Origin: Halisarca cf. caerulea
Lineage: Eukaryota > Porifera > Demospongiae > Chondrillida > Halisarcidae
Assembly (NCBI GenBank): GCA_963170055.1
Contig: CAUJGJ010000161.1
Location: 2,419,475 to 2,483,474 of the forward strand
Direction of reading: 5' to 3'
Length of the DNA: 64,000 nt
The position numbers were made by a program, and so were the translations under genes. Positions within the stretch are counted from its first letter, which is position 1, and each line of letters opens with the position of its first letter. Under the pieces are notes generated by a model. That model saw nothing but the letters and a program-made list of their open reading frames with translations, was not told where the DNA came from and did no database searches. This document shows, piece after piece, positions 22,339-37,000 of the stretch.

Positions 22339-22649
22339 AATAATGAAATACTAATTTTAACTTCGTAAGAAAGTTAAGTTTAAAACGTTACAAAGTTTAA
22401 ATAATATTTATCGCAAAGATAAAGTTAGAAACTTAACTTAAAAATTAGGCAAAGTGAAAAATTGTTAAAATTCCTAAAATATGACAAATGAAATACTAAT
22501 TTTAACTTTCTAAGAAAGTTAAGTTTAAAACGTTACAAAGTTTAAATAATATTTATCGCAAAGATAAAGTTAGAAACATAACTTTAAAGTTAGGCAAAGT
22601 GAAAAATTGGCAAAGTTCCTAAGATATGAATAATGAAATACTAATTTTA

Positions 22650-25200
22650 ACTTCATAAGAAAGTTAAGTTTAAAACGTTACAAAGTTTAAATAATATTTA
22701 TCGCAAAGATAAAGTTAGAAACATAACTTTAAAATTAGGCAAAGTGAAAAATTGGCAAAGTTCTTAAGATATGACAAATGAAATACTAATTTTAACTTTC
22801 TAAGAAAGTTAAGTTTAAAACGTTACAAAGTTTAAATAATATTTATCGCAAAGATAAAGTTAGAAACATAACTTTAAAGTTAGGCAAAGTGAAAAATTGG
22901 CAAAGTTCCTAAGATATGAATAATGAAATACTAATTTTAACTTCATAAGAAGGTTAAGTTTAAAACGTTACAAAGTTTAAATAATATTTATAGCAAAGAC
23001 AAAGTTAGAAACATAACTTTAAATTTAAGCAAAGTGAAAAATTGGAAAAGTTCCTAAGATATGACAAATGAAATACTAATTTTAACTTCATAAGAAAGTT
23101 AAGTTTGAAACGTTACAAAGTTTAAATAATATTTATCACAAAGATAAAGTTAGAAACATAACTTTAAAATTAGGCAATTGGAAAAGTTCCTAAGATATGA
23201 CAAATGAAATACTAATTTTAACTTTCTAAGAAAGTTAAGTTTAAAACTTTACAAACTTTAAATAATATTTATCGCAAAGATAAAGTTAGAAACATAACTG
23301 TAAAATTAGGCAAAGTGAAGTATTGGCAAAGTTCCTAAGGTATGACAAATGAAATACTAATTTTAACTTTCTAAGAAAGTTAAGTTTAAAACGTTACAAA
23401 GTTTAAATAATATTTATCGCAAAGATAAAGTTAGAAACATAATTTTAAAATTAGGCAAAGTGAAAAATTGGCAAAGTTCCTAAGATATGACAAATGAAAT
23501 ACTAATTTTAACTGTCTAAGAAAGTTAAGTTTAAAACGTTACAAAGTTTAAATAATATTTATCGCAAAGATAAAGTTAGAAACTTAACTTAAAAATTAGG
23601 CAAAGTGAAATATTGGCAAAGTTCCTAAGATATGACAAATGAAATACTAATTTCAACTTTCTAAGAAAGTTAAGTTTAAAACGTTACAAACTTTAAATAA
23701 TATTTATCGCAAAGATAAAGTTAGAAACATAACTTTAAAATTAGGCAAAGTGAAAAATTGGCAAAGTTCCTAAGATATGACAAATGAAATACTAATTTTA
23801 ACTTTCTAAGAAAGTTAAGTTTAAAACGTTACAAAGTTTTAATAATATTTATCGCAAAGATAAAGTTAGAAACATAACTTTAAAGTTAGGCAAAGTGAAA
23901 AATTGGCAAAGTTCCTAAGATATGAATAATGAAATACTAATTTTAACTTCATAAGAAAGTTAAGTTTAAAACGTTACAAAGTTTAAATAATATTTATCGC
24001 AAAGATAAAGTTAGAAACATAACTTTAAAATTAGGCAAAGTGAAAAATTGGCAAAGTTCTTAAGATATGACAAATGAAATACTAATTTTAACTTTCTAAG
24101 AAAGTTAAGTTTAAAACGTTACAAAGTTTAAATAATATTTATCGCAAAGATAAAGTTAGAAACATAACTTTAAAGTTAGGCAAAGTGAAAAATTGGCAAA
24201 GTTCCTAAGATATGAATAATGAAATACTAATTTTAACTTCATAAGAAGGTTAAGTTTAAAACGTTACAAAGTTTAAATAATATTTATAGCAAAGACAAAG
24301 TTAGAAACATAACTTTAAATTTAAGCAAAGTGAAAAATTGGAAAAGTTCCTAAGATATGACAAATGAAATACTAATTTTAACTTCATAAGAAAGTTAAGT
24401 TTGAAACGTTACAAAGTTTAAATAATATTTATCACAAAGATAAAGTTAGAAACATAACTTTAAAATTAGGCAATTGGAAAAGTTCCTAAGATATGACAAA
24501 TGAAATACTAATTTTAACTTTCTAAGAAAGTTAAGTTTAAAACTTTACAAACTTTAAATAATATTTATCGCAAAGATAAAGTTAGAAACATAACTGTAAA
24601 ATTAGGCAAAGTGAAGTATTGGCAAAGTTCCTAAGGTATGACAAATGAAATACTAATTTTAACTTTCTAAGAAAGTTAAGTTTAAAACGTTACAAAGTTT
24701 AAATAATATTTATCGCAAAGATAAAGTTAGAAACATAATTTTAAAATTAGGCAAAGTGAAAAATTGGCAAAGTTCCTAAGATATGACAAATGAAATACTA
24801 ATTTTAACTGTCTAAGAAAGTTAAGTTTAAAACGTTACAAAGTTTAAATAATATTTATCGCAAAGATAAAGTTAGAAACTTAACTTAAAAATTAGGCAAA
24901 GTGAAATATTGGCAAAGTTCCTAAGATATGACAAATGAAATACTAATTTCAACTTTCTAAGAAAGTTAAGTTTAAAACGTTACAAACTTTAAATAATATT
25001 TATCGCAAAGATAAAGTTAGAAACATAACTTTAAAATTAGGCAAAGTGAAAAATTGGCAAAGTTCCTAAGATATGACAAATGAAATACTAATTTTAACTT
25101 TCTAAGAAAGTTAAGTTTAAAACGTTACAAAGTTTTAATAATATTTATCGCAAAGATAAAGTTAGAAACATAACTTGAAATTTAAGCAAAGTGAAAAATT
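22650..25200. repeat. Tandem duplication of a 1,296 bp, 9-monomer block
   Basis: AGGTTAAG lies at 22951 and 24247, and TAACTGTCTA at 23509 and 24805, both pairs 1,296 bp apart, which equals 9 x 145 minus the shared 9 bp deletion. Confidence 0.85.
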
Positions 25201-25289
25201 GGCAAAGTTCCTAAGATATGACAAATGAAATACTAATTTTAACTTTCTAAGAAAGTTAAGTTTAAAACGTTAATAACTTTAAATAATAT

Positions 25290-28200
25290 TTATCGCAAAG
25301 ATAAAGTTAGAAACATAACTTTAAAATTATGCAAAGTGAAAAATTGGCAAAGTTCTTAAGATATGACAAATGAAATACTAATTTTAACTTTCTAAGAAAG
25401 TTAAGTTTAAAACGTTACAAAGTTTAAATAATATTTATCGCAAAGATAAAGTTAGAAACATTACTTTAAATTTAAGCAAAGTGAAAAATTGGCAAAGTTC
25501 CTAAGATATGACAAATGAAATACTAATTTCAACTTTCTAAGAAAGTTAAGTTTAAAACGTTACAAACTTTAAATAATATTTATCGCAAAGATAAAGTTAG
25601 AAACATAACTTTAAAATTAGGCAAAGTGAAATATTGGCAAAGTTCCTAAGATATGACAAATGAAATACTAATTTCAACTTTCTAAGAAAGTTAAGTTTAA
25701 AACGTTACAAACTTTAAATAATATTTATCGCAAAGATAAAGTTAGAAACATAACTTTAAAATTAGGCAAAGTGAAACATTGGCAAAGTTCCTAAGATATG
25801 ACAAATGAAATACTAATTTTAACTTTCTAAGAAAGTTAAGTTTAAAACGTTACAAAGTTTAAATAATATTTATCGCAAAGATAAAGTTAGAAACTTAACT
25901 TAAAAATTAGGCAAAGTGAAATATTGGCAAAGTTCCTAAGATATGACAAATGAAATACTAATTGCAACTTTCTAAGAAAGTTAAGTTTAAAACGTTACAA
26001 ACTTTAAATAATATTTATCGCAAAGATAAAGTTAGAAACATAACTTTAAAATTAGGCAAAGTGAAAAATTGGCAAAGTTCTTAAGATATGACAAATGAAA
26101 TTTTAATTTTAACTTTCTAAGAAAGTTAAGTTTAAAACGTTACAAACTTTAAATAATATTTATCGCAAAGATAAAGTTAGAAACTTAACTTAAAAATTAG
26201 GCAAAGTGAAACATTGGCAAAGTTCCTAAGATATGACAAATGAAATACAAATTTCAACTTTCTAAGAAAGTTAAGTTTAAAACGTTACAAACTTTAAATA
26301 ATATTTATCGCAAAGATAAAGTTAGAAACATAACTTTAAAATTAGGCAAAGTGAAAAATTGGCAAAGTTCCTAAGATATGACAAATGAAATACTAATTTC
26401 AACTTTCTAAGAAAGTTAAGTTTAAAACGTTACAAACTTTAAATAATATTTATCGCAAAGATAAAGTTAGAAACATAACTTTAAAATTAGGCAAAGTGAA
26501 AAATTGGCAAAGTTCTTAAGATATGACAAATGAAATACTAATTTTAACTTTCTAAGAAAGTTAAGTTTAAAACGTTACAAACTTTAAATAATATTTATCG
26601 CAAAGATAAAGTTAGAAACTTAACTTAAAAATTAGGCAAAGTGAAACATTGGCAAAGTTCCTAAGATATGACAAATGAAATACTAATTTTAACTTTCTAA
26701 GAAAGTTAAGTTTAAAACGTTACAAACTTTAAATAATATTTATCGCAAAGATAAAGTTAGAAACATAACTTTAAAATTAGGCAAAGTGAAAAATTGGCAA
26801 ATTTCCTAAGATATGACAAATGAAATACTAATTTTAACTTTCTAAGAAAGTTAAGTTTAAAACGTTATAAATTTTTAATAATATTTATCGCAAAGATAAT
26901 GTTAGAAACTTAACTTTAAAATTATGCAAAGTGAAATATTGGCAAAGTTCCTAAGATATGACAAATGAAATACTAATTTTAACTTTCTAAGAAAGTTAAG
27001 TTTAAAACGTTACAAAGTTTTAATAATATTTATCGCAAAGATAAAGTTAGAAACATAACTTTAAATTTAAGCAAAGTGAAAAATTGGTAAAGTTCCTAAG
27101 ATATGACAAATGAAATACTAATTTCAACTTTCTAAGAAAGTTCAGTTTAAAACGTTACAAACTTTAAATAAGATTTATCGCAAAGATAAAGTTAGAAACA
27201 TAACTTTAAAATTAGGTAAAGTGAAATATTGGCAAAGTTCCTAAGATATGACAAATGAAATACTAATTTCAACTTTCTAAGAAAGTTAAGTTTAAAACGT
27301 TACAAACTTTAAATAATATTTATCGCAAAGATAAAGTTAGAAACATAATTTTAAAATTAGGCAAAGTGAAAAATTGGCAAAGTTCCTAAGATATGACAAA
27401 TGAAATTCTAATTTTAACTTTCTAAGAAAGTTAAGTTTAAAACGTTACAAACTTTAAATAATATTTATCGCAAAGATAAAGTTAGAAACTTAACTTAAAA
27501 ATTAGGCAAAGTGAAGTATTGGCAAAGTTCCTAAGGTATGACAAATGAAATACTAATTTTAACTTTCTAAGAAAGTTAAGTTTAAAACGTTACAAACTTT
27601 AAATAATATTTATCGCAAAGATATAGTTAGAAACATAACTTTAAAATTAGGCAAAGTGAAAAATTGGCAAAGTTCTTAAGATATGACAAATGAAATACTA
27701 ATTTTAACTTTCTAAGAAAGTTAAGTTTAAAACGTTACAAACTTTAAATAATATTTATCGCAAAGATAAAGTTAGAAACTTAACTTAAAAATTAGGCAAA
27801 GTGAAATATTGGCAAAGTTCCTAAGATATGACAAATGAAATACTAATTTTAACTTTCTAAGAAAGTTAAGTTTAAAACGTTACAAACTTTAAATAATATT
27901 TATCGCAAAGATAAAGTTAGAAACATAACTTTAAATTTAAGCAAAGTGAAAAATTGGCAAAGTTCCTAAGATATGACAAATGAAATACTAATTTTAACTT
28001 TCTAAGAAAGTTAAGTTTAAAACGTTACAAAGTTTAAATAATATTTATCGCAAAGATAAAGTTAGAAACTTAACTTAAAAATTAGGCAAAGTGAAATATT
28101 GGCAAAGTTCCTAAGATATGACAAATGAAATACTAATTTCAACTTTCTAAGAAAGTTAAGTTTAAAACGTTACAAACTTTAAATAATATTTATCGCAAAG

Positions 28201-31075
28201 ATAAAGTTAGAAACATAACTTTAAAATTAGGCAAAGTGAAAAATTGGCAAAGTTCCTAAGATATGACAAATGAAATACTAATTTTAACTTTCTAAGAAAG
28301 TTAAGTTTAAAACGTTACAAAGTTTTAATAATATTTATCGCAAAGATAAAGTTAGAAACATAACTTTAAAATTATGCAAAGTGAAAAATTGGCAAAGTTC
28401 TTAAGATATGACAAATGAAATACTAATTTTAACTTTCTAAGAAAGTTAAGTTTAAAACGTTACAAAGTTTAAATAATATTTATCGCAAAGATAAAGTTAG
28501 AAACATTACTTTAAATTTAAGCAAAGTGAAAAATTGGCAAAGTTCCTAAGATATGACAAATGAAATACTAATTTCAACTTTCTAAGAAAGTTAAGTTTAA
28601 AACGTTACAAACTTTAAATAATATTTATCGCAAAGATAAAGTTAGAAACATAACTTTAAAATTAGGCAAAGTGAAATATTGGCAAAGTTCCTAAGATATG
28701 ACAAATGAAATACTAATTTCAACTTTCTAAGAAAGTTAAGTTTAAAACGTTACAAACTTTAAATAATATTTATCGCAAAGATAAAGTTAGAAACATAACT
28801 TTAAAATTAGGCAAAGTGAAACATTGGCAAAGTTCCTAAGATATGACAAATGAAATACTAATTTTAACTTTCTAAGAAAGTTAAGTTTAAAACGTTACAA
28901 AGTTTAAATAATATTTATCGCAAAGATAAAGTTAGAAACTTAACTTAAAAATTAGGCAAAGTGAAATATTGGCAAAGTTCCTAAGATATGACAAATGAAA
29001 TACTAATTGCAACTTTCTAAGAAAGTTAAGTTTAAAACGTTACAAACTTTAAATAATATTTATCGCAAAGATAAAGTTAGAAACATAACTTTAAAATTAG
29101 GCAAAGTGAAAAATTGGCAAAGTTCTTAAGATATGACAAATGAAATTTTAATTTTAACTTTCTAAGAAAGTTAAGTTTAAAACGTTACAAACTTTAAATA
29201 ATATTTATCGCAAAGATAAAGTTAGAAACTTAACTTAAAAATTAGGCAAAGTGAAACATTGGCAAAGTTCCTAAGATATGACAAATGAAATACAAATTTC
29301 AACTTTCTAAGAAAGTTAAGTTTAAAACGTTACAAACTTTAAATAATATTTATCGCAAAGATAAAGTTAGAAACATAACTTTAAAATTAGGCAAAGTGAA
29401 AAATTGGCAAAGTTCCTAAGATATGACAAATGAAATACTAATTTCAACTTTCTAAGAAAGTTAAGTTTAAAACGTTACAAACTTTAAATAATATTTATCG
29501 CAAAGATAAAGTTAGAAACATAACTTTAAAATTAGGCAAAGTGAAAAATTGGCAAAGTTCTTAAGATATGACAAATGAAATACTAATTTTAACTTTCTAA
29601 GAAAGTTAAGTTTAAAACGTTACAAACTTTAAATAATATTTATCGCAAAGATAAAGTTAGAAACTTAACTTAAAAATTAGGCAAAGTGAAACATTGGCAA
29701 AGTTCCTAAGATATGACAAATGAAATACTAATTTTAACTTTCTAAGAAAGTTAAGTTTAAAACGTTACAAACTTTAAATAATATTTATCGCAAAGATAAA
29801 GTTAGAAACATAACTTTAAAATTAGGCAAAGTGAAAAATTGGCAAATTTCCTAAGATATGACAAATGAAATACTAATTTTAACTTTCTAAGAAAGTTAAG
29901 TTTAAAACGTTATAAATTTTTAATAATATTTATCGCAAAGATAATGTTAGAAACTTAACTTTAAAATTATGCAAAGTGAAATATTGGCAAAGTTCCTAAG
30001 ATATGACAAATGAAATACTAATTTTAACTTTCTAAGAAAGTTAAGTTTAAAACGTTACAAAGTTTTAATAATATTTATCGCAAAGATAAAGTTAGAAACA
30101 TAACTTTAAATTTAAGCAAAGTGAAAAATTGGTAAAGTTCCTAAGATATGACAAATGAAATACTAATTTCAACTTTCTAAGAAAGTTCAGTTTAAAACGT
30201 TACAAACTTTAAATAAGATTTATCGCAAAGATAAAGTTAGAAACATAACTTTAAAATTAGGTAAAGTGAAATATTGGCAAAGTTCCTAAGATATGACAAA
30301 TGAAATACTAATTTCAACTTTCTAAGAAAGTTAAGTTTAAAACGTTACAAACTTTAAATAATATTTATCGCAAAGATAAAGTTAGAAACATAATTTTAAA
30401 ATTAGGCAAAGTGAAAAATTGGCAAAGTTCCTAAGATATGACAAATGAAATACTAATTTTAACTTTCTAAGAAAGTTAAGTTTAAAACGTTACAAACTTT
30501 AAATAATATTTATCGCAAAGATAAAGTTAGAAACTTAACTTAAAAATTAGGCAAAGTGAAGTATTGGCAAAGTTCCTAAGGTATGACAAATGAAATACTA
30601 ATTTTAACTTTCTAAGAAACTTAAGTTTAAAACGTTACAAACTTTAAATAATATTTATCGCAAAGATATAGTTAGAAACATAACTTTAAAATTAGGCAAA
30701 GTGAAAAATTGGCAAAGTTCTTAAGATATGACAAATGAAATACTAATTTTAACTTTCTAAGAAAGTTAAGTTTAAAACGTTACAAACTTTAAATAATATT
30801 TATCGCAAAGATAAAGTTAGAAACTTAACTTAAAAATTAGGCAAAGTGAAATATTGGCAAAGTTCCTAAGATATGACAAATGAAATACTAATTTTAACTT
30901 TCTAAGAAAGTTAAGTTTAAAACGTTACAAACTTTAAATAATATTTATCGCAAAGATAAAGTTAGAAACATAACTTTAAATTTAAGCAAAGTGAAAAATT
31001 GGCAAAGTTCCTAAGATATGACAAATGAAATACTAATTTTAACTTTCTAAGAAAGTTAAGTTTAAAACGTTACAA
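25290..31075. repeat. Tandem duplication of a 3,045 bp, 21-monomer block
   Basis: ATGAAATTTT lies at 26095 and 29140, TTCAGTTTAA at 27141 and 30186, and TTTAAAATTAT at 25320 and 28365, all exactly 3,045 bp apart. Similarity at this offset breaks near 28031/31076 (AGTTTAAAT versus ACTTTAAAT). Confidence 0.87.
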
Positions 31076-34000
31076 ACTTTAAATAATATTTATCGCAAAG
31101 ATAAAGTTAGAAACATAACTTTAAAATTAGGCAAAGTGAAAAATTGGCAAAGTTCTTAAGATATGACAAATGAAATACTAATTTTAACTTTCTAAGAAAG
31201 TTTAGTTTAAAACGTTACAAACTTTAAATAATATTTATCGCAAAGATAAAGTTAGAAACATAACTTTAAAATTAGGCAAAGTGAAAAATTGGCAAATTTC
31301 CTAAGATATGACAAATGAAATACTAATTTTAACTTTCTAAGAAAGTTAAGTTTAAAACGTTACAAATTTTTAATAATATTTATCGCAAAGATAAAGTTAG
31401 AAACTTAACTTTAAAATTATGCAAAGTGAAATATTGGCAAAGTTCCTAAGATATGACAAATGAAATATTAATTTTAACTTTCTAAGAAAGTTAAGTTTAA
31501 AACGTTACAAAGTTTTAATAATATTTATCGCAAAGATAAAGTTAGAAACATAACTTTAAATTTAAGCAAAGTGAAAAATTGGCAAAGTTCCTAAGATATG
31601 ACAAATGAAATACAAATTTCAACTTTCTAAGAAAGTTAAGTTTAAAACGTTACAAACTTTAAATAATATTTATCGCAAAGATAAAGTTAGAAACATAACT
31701 TTAAAATTAAGCAAAGTGAAAAATTGGCAAAGTTCCTAAGATATGACAAATGAAATACTAATTTTAACTTTCTAAGAAAGTTAAGTTTAAAACGTTACAA
31801 ACTTTGAATAATATTTATCGCAAAGATAAAGTTAGAAACATAACTTTAAAATTAGGCAAAGTGAAATATTGGCAAAGTTCCTAAGATATGACAAATGAAA
31901 TACTAATTTCAACTTTCTAAGAAAGTTAAGTTTAAAACGTTACAAACTTTAAATAATATTTATCGCAAAGATAAAGTTAGAAACATAACTTTAAAATTAG
32001 GCTAAGTGAAATTTTGGCAAAGTTCCTAAGATATGACAAATGAAATACTAATTTTAACTTTCTAAGAAAGTTAAGTTTAAAACGTTACAAACTTTAAATA
32101 ATATTTATCGCAAAGATATAGTTAGAAACATAACTTTAAATTTAAGCAAAGTGAAAAATTGGCAAAGTTCCTAAGATATGACAAATAAAATACTAATTTC
32201 AACTTTCTAAGAAAGTTAAGTTTAAAACGTTACAAACTTTAAATAATATTTATCGCAAAGATAAAGTTAGAAACATAACTTTAAAATTAGGCAAAGTGAA
32301 AAATTGGCAAAGTTCCTAAGATATGACAAATGAAATACTAATTTTAACTTTCTAAGAAAGTTAAGTTTAAAACGTTACAAACTTTAAATAATATTTATCG
32401 CAAAGATATAGTTAGAAACATAACTTTAAATTTAAGCAAAGTGAAAAATTGGCAAAGTTCCTAAGATATGACAAATAAAATACTAATTTCAACTTTCTAA
32501 GAAAGTTAAGTTTAAAACGTTACAAACTTTAAATAATATTTATCGCAAAGATAAAGTTAGAAACATAACTTTAAAATTAGGCAAAGTGAAAAATTGGCAA
32601 AGTTCCTAAGATATGACAAATGAAATACTAATTTTAACTTTCTAAGAAAGTTAAGTTTAAAACGTTACAAACTTTAAATAATATTTATCGCAAAGATAAA
32701 TTTAGAAACTTAACTTAAAAATTAGGCAAAGTGAAATTTTGGCAAAGTTCCTAAGATATGACAAATGAAATACTAATTTCAACTTTCTAAGAAAGTTAAG
32801 TTTAAAACGTTACAAACTTTAAATAATATTTATCGCAAAGATAAAGTTAGAAACATAACTTTAAAATTAGGCAAAGTGAAAAATTGGCAAAGTTCTTAAG
32901 ATATGACAAATGAAATACTAATTTTAACTTTCTAAGAAAGTTAAGTTTAAAACGTTACAAACTTTAAATAATATTTATCGCAAAGATAAAGTTAGAAACT
33001 TAACTTAAAAATTAGGCAAAGTGAAACATTGGCAAAGTTCCTAAGATATGACAAATGAAATACTAATTTTAACTTTCTAAGAAAGTTAAGTTTAAAACGT
33101 TACAAACTTTAAATAATATTTATCGCAAAGATAAAGTTAGAAACATAACTTTAAAATTAGGCAAAGTGAAAAATTGGCAAATTTCCTAAGATATGACAAA
33201 TGAAATACTAATTTTAACTTTCTAAGAAAGTTAAGTTTAAAACGTTATAAATTTTTAATAATATTTATCGCAAAGATAATGTTAGAAACTTAACTTTAAA
33301 ATTATGCAAAGTGAAATATTGGCAAAGTTCCTAAGATATGACAAATGAAATACTAATTTTAACTTTCTAAGAAAGTTAAGTTTAAAACGTTACAAAGTTT
33401 TAATAATATTTATCGCAAAGATAAAGTTAGAAACATAACTTTAAATTTAAGCAAAGTGAAAAATTGGTAAAGTTCCTAAGATATGACAAATGAAATACTA
33501 ATTTCAACTTTCTAAGAAAGTTCAGTTTAAAACGTTACAAACTTTAAATAAGATTTATCGCAAAGATAAAGTTAGAAACATAACTTTAAAATTAGGTAAA
33601 GTGAAATATTGGCAAAGTTCCTAAGATATGACAAATGAAATACTAATTTCAACTTTCTAAGAAAGTTAAGTTTAAAACGTTACAAACTTTAAATAATATT
33701 TATCGCAAAGATAAAGTTAGAAACATAATTTTAAAATTAGGCAAAGTGAAAAATTGGCAAAGTTCCTAAGATATGACAAATGAAATACTAATTTTAACTT
33801 TCTAAGAAAGTTAAGTTTAAAACGTTACAAACTTTAAATAATATTTATCGCAAAGATAAAGTTAGAAACTTAACTTAAAAATTAGGCAAAGTGAAGTATT
33901 GGCAAAGTTCCTAAGGTATGACAAATGAAATACTAATTTTAACTTTCTAAGAAAGTTAAGTTTAAAACGTTACAAACTTTAAATAATATTTATCGCAAAG

Positions 34001-37000
34001 ATATAGTTAGAAACATAACTTTAAAATTAGGCAAAGTGAAAAATTGGCAAAGTTCTTAAGATATGACAAATGAAATACTAATTTTAACTTTCTAAGAAAG
34101 TTAAGTTTAAAACGTTACAAACTTTAAATAATATTTATCGCAAAGATAAAGTTAGAAACATAACTTTAAAATTAGGCAAAGTGAAAAATTGGCAAATTTC
34201 CTAAGATATGACAAATGAAATACTAATTTTAACTTTCTAAGAAAGTTAAGTTTAAAACGTTATAAATTTTTAATAATATTTATCGCAAAGATAATGTTAG
34301 AAACTTAACTTTAAAATTATGCAAAGTGAAATATTGGCAAAGTTCCTAAGATATGACAAATGAAATACTAATTTTAACTTTCTAAGAAAGTTAAGTTTAA
34401 AACGTCACAAAGTTTTAATAATATTTATCGCAAAGATAAAGTTAGAAACATAACTTTAAATTTAAGCAAAGTGAAAAATTGGTAAAGTTCCTAAGATATG
34501 ACAAATGAAATACTAATTTTAACTTTCTAAGAAAGTTAAGTTTAAAACGTTATAAATTTTTAATAATATTTATCGCAAAGATAATGTTAGAAACTTAACT
34601 TTAAAATTATGCAAAGTGAAATATTGGCAAAGTTCCTAAGATATGACAAATGAAATACTAATTTTAACTTTCTAAGAAAGTTAAGTTTAAAACGTTACAA
34701 AGTTTTAATAATATTTATCGCAAAGATAAAGTTAGAAACATAACTTTAAATTTAAGCAAAGTGAAAAATTGGTAAAGTTCCTAAGATATGACAAATGAAA
34801 TACTAATTTCAACTTTCTAAGAAAGTTCAGTTTAAAACGTTACAAACTTTAAATAAGATTTATCGCAAAGATAAAGTTAGAAACATAACTTTAAAATTAG
34901 GTAAAGTGAAATATTGGCAAAGTTCCTAAGATATGACAAATGAAATACTAATTTCAACTTTCTAAGAAAGTTAAGTTTAAAACGTTACAAACTTTAAATA
35001 ATATTTATCGCAAAGATAAAGTTAGAAACATAATTTTAAAATTAGGCAAAGTGAAAAATTGGCAAAGTTCCTAAGATATGACAAATGAAATACTAATTTT
35101 AACTTTCTAAGAAAGTTAAGTTTAAAACGTTACAAACTTTAAATAATATTTATCGCAAAGATAAAGTTAGAAACTTAACTTAAAAATTAGGCAAAGTGAA
35201 GTATTGGCAAAGTTCCTAAGGTATGACAAATGAAATACTAATTTTAACTTTCTAAGAAAGTTAAGTTTAAAACGTTACAAACTTTAAATAATATTTATCG
35301 CAAAGATATAGTTAGAAACATAACTTTAAAATTAGGCAAAGTGAAAAATTGGCAAAGTTCTTAAGATATGACAAATGAAATACTAATTTTAACTTTCTAA
35401 GAAAGTTAAGTTTAAAACGTTACAAACTTTAAATAATATTTATCGCAAAGATAAAGTTAGAAACTTAACTTAAAAATTAGGCAAAGTGAAATATTGGCAA
35501 AGTTCCTAAGATATGACAAATGAAATACTAATTTTAACTTTCTAAGAAAGTTAAGTTTAAAACGTTACAAACTTTAAATAATATTTATCGCAAAGATAAA
35601 GTTAGAAACATAACTTTAAATTTAAGCAAAGTGAAAAATTGGCAAAGTTCCTAAGATATGACAAATGAAATACTAATTTTAACTTTCTAAGAAAGTTAAG
35701 TTTAAAACGTTACAAACTTTAAATAATATTTATCGCAAAGATAAAGTTAGAAACATAACTTTAAAATTAGGCAAAGTGAAAAATTGGCAAAGTTCTTAAG
35801 ATATGACAAATGAAATACTAATTTTAACTTTCTAAGAAAGTTTAGTTTAAAACGTTACAAACTTTAAATAATATTTATCGCAAAGATAAAGTTAGAAACA
35901 TAACTTTAAAATTAGGCAAAGTGAAAAATTGGCAAATTTCCTAAGATATGACAAATGAAATACTAATTTTAACTTTCTAAGAAAGTTAAGTTTAAAACGT
36001 TACAAATTTTTAATAATATTTATCGCAAAGATAAAGTTAGAAACTTAACTTTAAAATTATGCAAAGTGAAATATTGGCAAAGTTCCTAAGATATGACAAA
36101 TGAAATATTAATTTTAACTTTCTAAGAAAGTTAAGTTTAAAACGTTACAAAGTTTTAATAATATTTATCGCAAAGATAAAGTTAGAAACATAACTTTAAA
36201 TTTAAGCAAAGTGAAAAATTGGCAAAGTTCCTAAGATATGACAAATGAAATACTAATTTCAACTTTCTAAGAAAGTTAAGTTTAAAACGTTACAAACTTT
36301 AAATAATATTTATCGCAAAGATAAAGTTAGAAACATAACTTTAAAATTAGGCAAAGTGAAAAATTGGCAAAGTTCCTAAGATATGACAAATGAAATACTA
36401 ATTTTAACTTTCTAAGAAAGTTAAGTTTAAAACGTTACAAACTTTGAATAATATTTATCGCAAAGATAAAGTTAGAAACATAACTTTAAAATTAGGCAAA
36501 GTGAAATATTGGCAAAGTTCCTAAGATATGACAAATGAAATACTAATTTCAACTTTCTAAGAAAGTTAAGTTTAAAACGTTACAAACTTTAAATAATATT
36601 TATCGCAAAGATAAAGTTAGAAACATAACTTTAAAATTAGGCTAAGTGAAATTTTGGCAAAGTTCCTAAGATATGACAAATGAAATACTAATTTTAACTT
36701 TCTAAGAAAGTTAAGTTTAAAACGTTACAAACTTTAAATAATATTTATCGCAAAGATATAGTTAGAAACATAACTTTAAATTTAAGCAAAGTGAAAAATT
36801 GGCAAAGTTCCTAAGATATGACAAATAAAATACTAATTTCAACTTTCTAAGAAAGTTAAGTTTAAAACGTTACAAACTTTAAATAATATTTATCGCAAAG
36901 ATAAAGTTAGAAACATAACTTTAAAATTAGGCAAAGTGAAAAATTGGCAAAGTTCCTAAGATATGACAAATGAAATACTAATTTTAACTTTCTAAGAAAG

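Larger units (their letters stand above)
10300..25200. repeat. Long-range duplication inside the array, offsets 10,848 and 11,854 bp
   Basis: Rare variants recur in the same order. AACTTCGTAA lies at 11511 and 22359, AAATTGGAAAAG at 12191 and 23039, and TAACTGTCTA at 12661 and 23509, each pair 10,848 bp apart. Further right ACGTTAATAAC is at 13413 and 25267, ATGAAATTTT at 14241 and 26095, and TTCAGTTTAA at 15287 and 27141, each pair 11,854 bp apart. A block of several kilobases was therefore copied, and later local gains changed the offset. Confidence 0.8.
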
